Made by a program: the position numbers and the translations under genes
From: Avoscillospira sp045579045
GTDB taxonomy: Bacteria > Bacillota > Clostridia > Oscillospirales > Oscillospiraceae
DNA: 16,452 bases
Assembly (NCBI GenBank): GCA_045579045.1
Contig: JAZNLL010000094.1
Location: 1 to 16,452 of the forward strand
Reading direction: 5' to 3'
Part shown: positions 12,381 through 16,452 of the stretch, piece by piece
Position numbering within the stretch: position 1 is the stretch's first letter
Layout of the letters: each line of letters opens with the position of its first letter
Notes under the pieces: model-generated
The model's input: the letters and a program-made list of their open reading frames with translations, nothing else
Databases searched by the model: none
What the model was told of the DNA's origin: nothing

Positions 12381-15300
12381 ATCCAGGTTGCTGCCCGTAT
12401 TGAAGCTGTCACGGTAGTGACGGGCACCGCAGCCATGGTCACACCATGCCACTTCCCTGCCGCTGCCGTCATCTACCTTCACATAGTTGGTGAAGACATG
12501 CTCCAGAGTGGTGTTGTACAGGGTCATGTATTCCACCTGACCGCAGTCGGCACACTTGCCTCTGACGACAGCATCGTCACGGCAGGTAGGTTGGCTGTAA
12601 GGCACGCCTTCGGGAACATTGTGGTCCTTCATGGGAGTGGTCACGACGCTGTTTTCCAGACCGCAGACGCTGCAGTTGCCGACCATTTCGCCAGTCTCGG
12701 TGCAGGTAGCTTCCTTCGTGACGGTCCAGGTCTCATCGGTGGCACAGGTCTGAGCCACGATGAACTGGTCGATGTAATACTTGGGCATATTATTGATACC
12801 GCTGCCGCCGGTGGGATCGCCTTCCACCTTCATATACAGATAGAAGTCCATGACCTGATCGCGATAGGGTTCCAGGTCTTCATCGATCATGTGGATCTGC
12901 ACATCCCAGTCACCGAAGAAGTACATATAGTTATATGCAGGCAGGGTAATGGGACGGACACCCTTCAGCTCATACAGGTGATACTCGCCGTCGTTGGCAT
13001 TGGCGATCATCTGTGCGCCGCTGAAGCCGCCCAGAATCTGCAGGGGGTAATTGCCCTGTGCCCAGAACACGGCAGACAGGCCACCTTGTTCGTTCATGAG
13101 CATAACCGTTTTACCCAGATCGGTCTTCATGTCGTAGTAGTCTCTGACCACCACGGGACGGTTCAGATCGTGATCCCAGCGATAGCCGGTCTCGTAGGAA
13201 TAGGTAAAGTCACGGCAGCTGTAGGTGAACAGGGCATGGTTCCGAACACTCTGAGGCAGTTCCTCAGGGAACAGGTCTTCCATTTCCAGTCTGGGATCGA
13301 ACTTGCTGTCGGTGGTGCCGCAGCCGTATTCACATTCTGCGATGTACTCGAAGCGATCCTTCTCGGAGCGGAAGTAAGTGCCGAACTTATGGTTGCCGGT
13401 ACCGCTCTTCACATGGCGCTTATCGCAGACCGGGCAGGCACCCACCAGTTCGGTGCCGCTGGCGCAATCGCCCTTGCCGCTGTCCTTATAGGTGATCTCA
13501 TAGTCCTCGCAGGCGTCCACAAAGACCATGCGGTCCACATACCAGACGGGACCGCCGCCGGCAGACCAGTTGGTGAGCGCGCCTTCCACCTTCAGAGAAA
13601 GGTAGACATCCACGGTCTTGCCCTTCAGGGCAGCCAGATCGTTCACCATGGCATTGTTCTCGATCATAGCCGCATTGCCGTAGACAGGCCAGGAGAACAG
13701 CTGCAGGCTCTTGAATGCACCCTCAGGGATCTTGTAATCTTCAAACTTGTAGACCACGTAGCCCTTGTTCTCGTTGGGCTTCAGCATGTCATAGGTCAGC
13801 GTACCAATGACGGAAACGGACTCATCCTGCATACGGACAGCCAGATCCCATTTTTCATTGGCTTCCATGATCAGGTCATTGGGGTTGTAGCGGGTGCCAT
13901 CCTTCCATGCATCGGCCTTGGCGGCATAGCCAACCGGAGAATCGGCATCGTCTTCCACCTCAAACCAGTTCATCAGCATGGTGAACTGATCGGCGGTGTA
14001 GTCATGGGCATGCTCCTCACCCAGACCCTTTGCAGCCAGATCATCGAGGATGGTCTGAGGCAGTTCGCCCTTGGGCTTCAGGGTCTTGGTGGCGGTGCAG
14101 CCGTCATTGCGGCAGGAAGCAGTCTTGCTGCCATCGGCATTGGTCACATAAGCGCCGAAGTCATGAGGCAGTCTGGTGCTTTCGTCCTCCACCTCGGAGT
14201 ACTTACCGCACAGACCGCAGGTGCCGGCTTCCGTATAGCCCTGGTAGCAGGTGGGCTGGGAGAGGACTTCCCGCTCATGGTTGGGAATGTGGTTGCCGCA
14301 CTTATCCACAACAATCATGCGGTCGATCCAGTATTTGGGGATCATGTTCAGATCCAGATCGGCAGTGTAGGTCACATCGCCTTCGATCTTCATGGACACA
14401 TACAGATCCACATTGAGACCTTCCAGCTTCTTCTGGATATCGCTGAACTTATTCTGCACATTCCAGTCGAAGGCCCACAGGTAGTTGAGGTTGGGATGAG
14501 CCAGAATACCGCTCATCTTATACAGGTGATACTTGCCGTCACCGCTGTTGGCATTCATCTCGTTGGGGGAAACACCGGTCAGAGGCTTAACGGAATTTTC
14601 CCACATCTGATGACCCATGGTGAAGGGCTTATCGGCAGAGAAGATGAAGTATTCGTGTCTTGCCCAGGCGCTGGTGCCGGCTGCATTATACTTCAGAGCC
14701 TTGCCCACGGCAGAGGCGGTGTCGTCGACGACCTCGCGATAGCCGGGAATGTCCGCAGCGGTATAGAAGTCCTCCAGACCGTATTCATAGACATGGGCCA
14801 GATCGCTGTCGGTCTCTGCCAGCGCATCGAGGATTTCCTGAGGCAGTTCTGCCATAAACGCATGGCTGACGGTCTTGCCGCAGTTGATACAGGTTCCTTC
14901 ATAGGTGTTGGTGGCAGCATCGAAGGTGTAGCTCTCAGCCACATGCTTGGTGCACTTCTCTACCATGATGACACGGTCGATGTAATAGATAGGATGCTCC
15001 GTGGAGTTCTCATCAAAGTCCGTATCACCGATGACCTTGAAGGAGAAATACACATCGGTGGCTGCGCCCTTCAGATACTCGAAATCGGTAAAGTTGACGC
15101 GGAGGGACTCATCAAAGAACTTCAGCTTGGGATCGGCAGGGCCGTTGTAGACCACCAGATCCTCCAACTTATAGAGGTGATATTCACCGTCATTGATGAT
15201 ATCATCATGCTTGATGCTATCGATATGATAGCCGCAGTAGAGGACCATGGGACGGCTGTCGTTGATGATGTAGTAGCCGTAGTATTCACACTTGGCAGTA

Positions 15301-16452
15301 TTCCAGCGGACAGTTCTGCCCACAAGGGAATCGGCATCTTCCACGATGTTGGGCTCATCCCAACCTTCAGGAACTTCAAACTGATCCACACCGAAATCGT
15401 GGACCTTATTCAGATCGATACCGCTGGCGATCAGTTCCTGCAGCAGTTCTTCCGGCAGTTCACCCAGGAAATTGAATTCCACATCACCGCAGAGAGAACA
15501 GGTTGCACGGTAGACCTTGTCATCTGCATCCCAGGTGTAGCCGCCGATGATATCGTGGGGCAGCTGGGTGCCGTCCACTTCCGTGGTGGTCTGCTGACCG
15601 CAGGCAGGGCACATGCCGGTCTTGGTGGCAGGTGCTGCACAGGTAGCAGGTGTCTCGGAGGTATACTGAACATTGTAGCAGTCGCAGGGCTCTACAATGT
15701 AAACAGCGTCCATGTAGATCTTGGCATAATTCTTGGGATCTTCGCCGGAGGGATCGCCTTCCACCTTCATGTTCATGTAGACATCCACTTTTTTGTTGGA
15801 CAGATGACTCAGCAGACCCACTTCAAAGCGGAGGGTCTCGGCAAAGAAGCCCACGCGGGAATTGCTGGGACTGAGGACAACCACATCCTCTGCCCGGTAA
15901 AGATGCCATTCACCGTCGTTGACAATGGGGTCGTTCAGATACAGCTTGCCGGGACCACCCATGGCCTTGGTCTCACTGAAGGTGAAATAGTCAAAGCCGA
16001 TAGAGGAAGAGGATTCGTTTTTCTTGATTTCATACTGATCCCACAGAACAGCCGTACCGCCGGGATAGGAGGCTCCGTTCTTCACAACCCGGACATTCCG
16101 GTTGCCTTCCGCGGCAGCGCAATACATATTGGGATAGTAGTATTCCAAAACATGAGCAGCATCCAGACCGGGATGGTCATCAAAGATCTGCTGGGGGATC
16201 TCCGGCTGGGCGATCAGCTCACCGGTCATCTCGTCTTCTTCTGTCACATAAGCCTGGTAAGTGGTCAGCAGACCGCTGCCGCCATAGTGACCACGGTTGT
16301 TGACAGACTGGACACCGGTGTAGTCCTCTTCCAGTTCCATATCGAACAGCCACTGGAGAGAACCGATCATCCGCTTGCCGATCTCCTGCTTCCGCAGGGG
16401 GAACACTTCGCCCTTTTCAGCCATTTCATCCACATAGTCATAGTAGTTGAAC
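11754..16452 (-). CDS. Surface gene B: SLH-anchored multimodular protein, paralogue of gene A (5' end missing)
   Basis: The frame is open to the right edge, so the start, signal peptide and most of any DUF4838 region lie outside; 1565 residues are visible. The first of these (FNYYDYVDEMAEKGEVFPLR) match residues from about 589 of gene A, the end of its enzyme part. Five modules follow, at about 15684-16199, 14952-15455, 14298-14843, 13509-14060 and 12744-13259. Each is followed by a cysteine linker (for example CPAC and CSLC after module 1, CINC alone after module 2). A double linker (about 12414-12734) and three SLH domains (about 11784-12320) complete it. By analogy it is exported and held at the surface through the SLH domains, and probably acts on or binds a glycan. 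Unlike gene A it has no internal stop. It ends at TGA, followed by its own terminator. Confidence 0.88.
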   Translation of the reverse strand, partial: FNYYDYVDEMAEKGEVFPLRKQEIGKRMIGSLQWLFDMELEEDYTGVQSVNNRGHYGGSGLLTTYQAYVTEEDEMTGELIAQPEIPQQIFDDHPGLDAAHVLEYYYPNMYCAAAEGNRNVRVVKNGASYPGGTAVLWDQYEIKKNESSSSIGFDYFTFSETKAMGGPGKLYLNDPIVNDGEWHLYRAEDVVVLSPSNSRVGFFAETLRFEVGLLSHLSNKKVDVYMNMKVEGDPSGEDPKNYAKIYMDAVYIVEPCDCYNVQYTSETPATCAAPATKTGMCPACGQQTTTEVDGTQLPHDIIGGYTWDADDKVYRATCSLCGDVEFNFLGELPEELLQELIASGIDLNKVHDFGVDQFEVPEGWDEPNIVEDADSLVGRTVRWNTAKCEYYGYYIINDSRPMVLYCGYHIDSIKHDDIINDGEYHLYKLEDLVVYNGPADPKLKFFDESLRVNFTDFEYLKGAATDVYFSFKVIGDTDFDENSTEHPIYYIDRVIMVEKCTKHVAESYTFDAATNTYEGTCINCGKTVSHAFMAELPQEILDALAETDSDLAHVYEYGLEDFYTAADIPGYREVVDDTASAVGKALKYNAAGTSAWARHEYFIFSADKPFTMGHQMWENSVKPLTGVSPNEMNANSGDGKYHLYKMSGILAHPNLNYLWAFDWNVQNKFSDIQKKLEGLNVDLYVSMKIEGDVTYTADLDLNMIPKYWIDRMIVVDKCGNHIPNHEREVLSQPTCYQGYTEAGTCGLCGKYSEVEDESTRLPHDFGAYVTNADGSKTASCRNDGCTATKTLKPKGELPQTILDDLAAKGLGEEHAHDYTADQFTMLMNWFEVEDDADSPVGYAAKADAWKDGTRYNPNDLIMEANEKWDLAVRMQDESVSVIGTLTYDMLKPNENKGYVVYKFEDYKIPEGAFKSLQLFSWPVYGNAAMIENNAMVNDLAALKGKTVDVYLSLKVEGALTNWSAGGGPVWYVDRMVFVDACEDYEITYKDSGKGDCASGTELVGACPVCDKRHVKSGTGNHKFGTYFRSEKDRFEYIAECEYGCGTTDSKFDPRLEMEDLFPEELPQSVRNHALFTYSCRDFTYSYETGYRWDHDLNRPVVVRDYYDMKTDLGKTVMLMNEQGGLSAVFWAQGNYPLQILGGFSGAQMIANANDGEYHLYELKGVRPITLPAYNYMYFFGDWDVQIHMIDEDLEPYRDQVMDFYLYMKVEGDPTGGSGINNMPKYYIDQFIVAQTCATDETWTVTKEATCTETGEMVGNCSVCGLENSVVTTPMKDHNVPEGVPYSQPTCRDDAVVRGKCADCGQVEYMTLYNTTLEHVFTNYVKVDDGSGREVAWCDHGCGARHYRDSFNTGSNLDLPENIQQILPVIGKPATHGVSFSDIKSTDWYFDAVKEAADNKLINGVTATEFRPNETLTVAQAVKLASAYHEMNYTGDVTLENGAGNWYSSYVDYAVENGIIDRGYASKSTAEMNKAIDRSEFVAIFEKAMDEGSLTGYNTVADNAIPDVKADDANADAIYKFYRAGILTGSDAKGTFNPHSSIKRSEVATILSRMYNENVRRSITLN
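12744..16199 (-). repeat. Five surface modules of gene B (protein-level repeats)
   Basis: Modules 1 to 5 match those of gene A in order. Shared markers are DGEWHLYR (module 1), DGEYHLYKLED (module 2), NANSGDGKYHLYKMSGIL (module 3), LKPNENKGYVVYKFEDY (module 4) and GYRWDHDLNRPVVVRDY (module 5). Each ends in a strand of the type YIDR.I.VE.C. They are repeats of protein, not of DNA: siblings within the gene share only short conserved motifs. Confidence 0.75.

Noticed and set aside
5023..16452. CRISPR array or other short DNA repeat
   Set aside because: The periodicity is at protein level, with modules of about 500 bases that share little DNA identity; there are no short identical spaced repeats.

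Overview
This 16.45 kb window has moderately high GC content and looks like a clostridial genome, most likely a gut Oscillospiraceae-type Firmicute. The evidence is strong AGGAGG-type ribosome binding sites, an archaeal/eukaryotic-type prolyl-tRNA synthetase, a single-chain iron-sulfur serine dehydratase and SLH-anchored surface proteins. The organism name is inference. The protein families are read directly from the sequence.

Left part (1-2100, minus strand): the 5' end of rpsJ (ribosomal protein S10, first gene of the S10 operon) runs off the left edge. It is preceded by a long leader of about 275 nt and a near-consensus promoter whose -35 box lies inside the hairpin that ends proS. proS (prolyl-tRNA synthetase) lies upstream with its own promoter.

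Middle part (2100-5015, plus strand): a 51-residue protein with a ribbon-helix-helix-like layout comes first. Then follow an MFS transporter with its own promoter and, 21 nt further on, an L-serine dehydratase. The last two look like one transcription unit. It ends at a strong hairpin that also faces the surface genes.

Right part (5023-16452, minus strand): two very large paralogous genes for secreted, cell-wall-anchored proteins stand in tandem. The left copy (gene A) encodes a signal peptide, a GH67-N-like domain, a DUF4838 domain (putative glycoside hydrolase), five copies of a roughly 170-residue beta-rich module separated by CxxC cysteine linkers, and three C-terminal SLH domains. It is split by one in-frame TAA at 8419-8421, at a position where every sibling module that can be lined up has tyrosine. 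It is therefore an interrupted gene, an assembly error or, less likely, a readthrough gene. The right copy (gene B) is uninterrupted, but its N-terminus lies beyond the window. The two proteins match module for module. Their last 208 residues and their terminators are almost identical, while the modules in front are far more diverged. This suggests an old whole-gene duplication with recent homogenisation of the SLH end.

The most novel content is the repeated module-plus-CxxC-linker architecture (ten copies here) on SLH-anchored DUF4838 proteins. It probably serves to bind or degrade a glycan at the cell surface. Substrate and module fold cannot be read from the sequence. I see no tRNA, rRNA, insertion sequence or CRISPR array.
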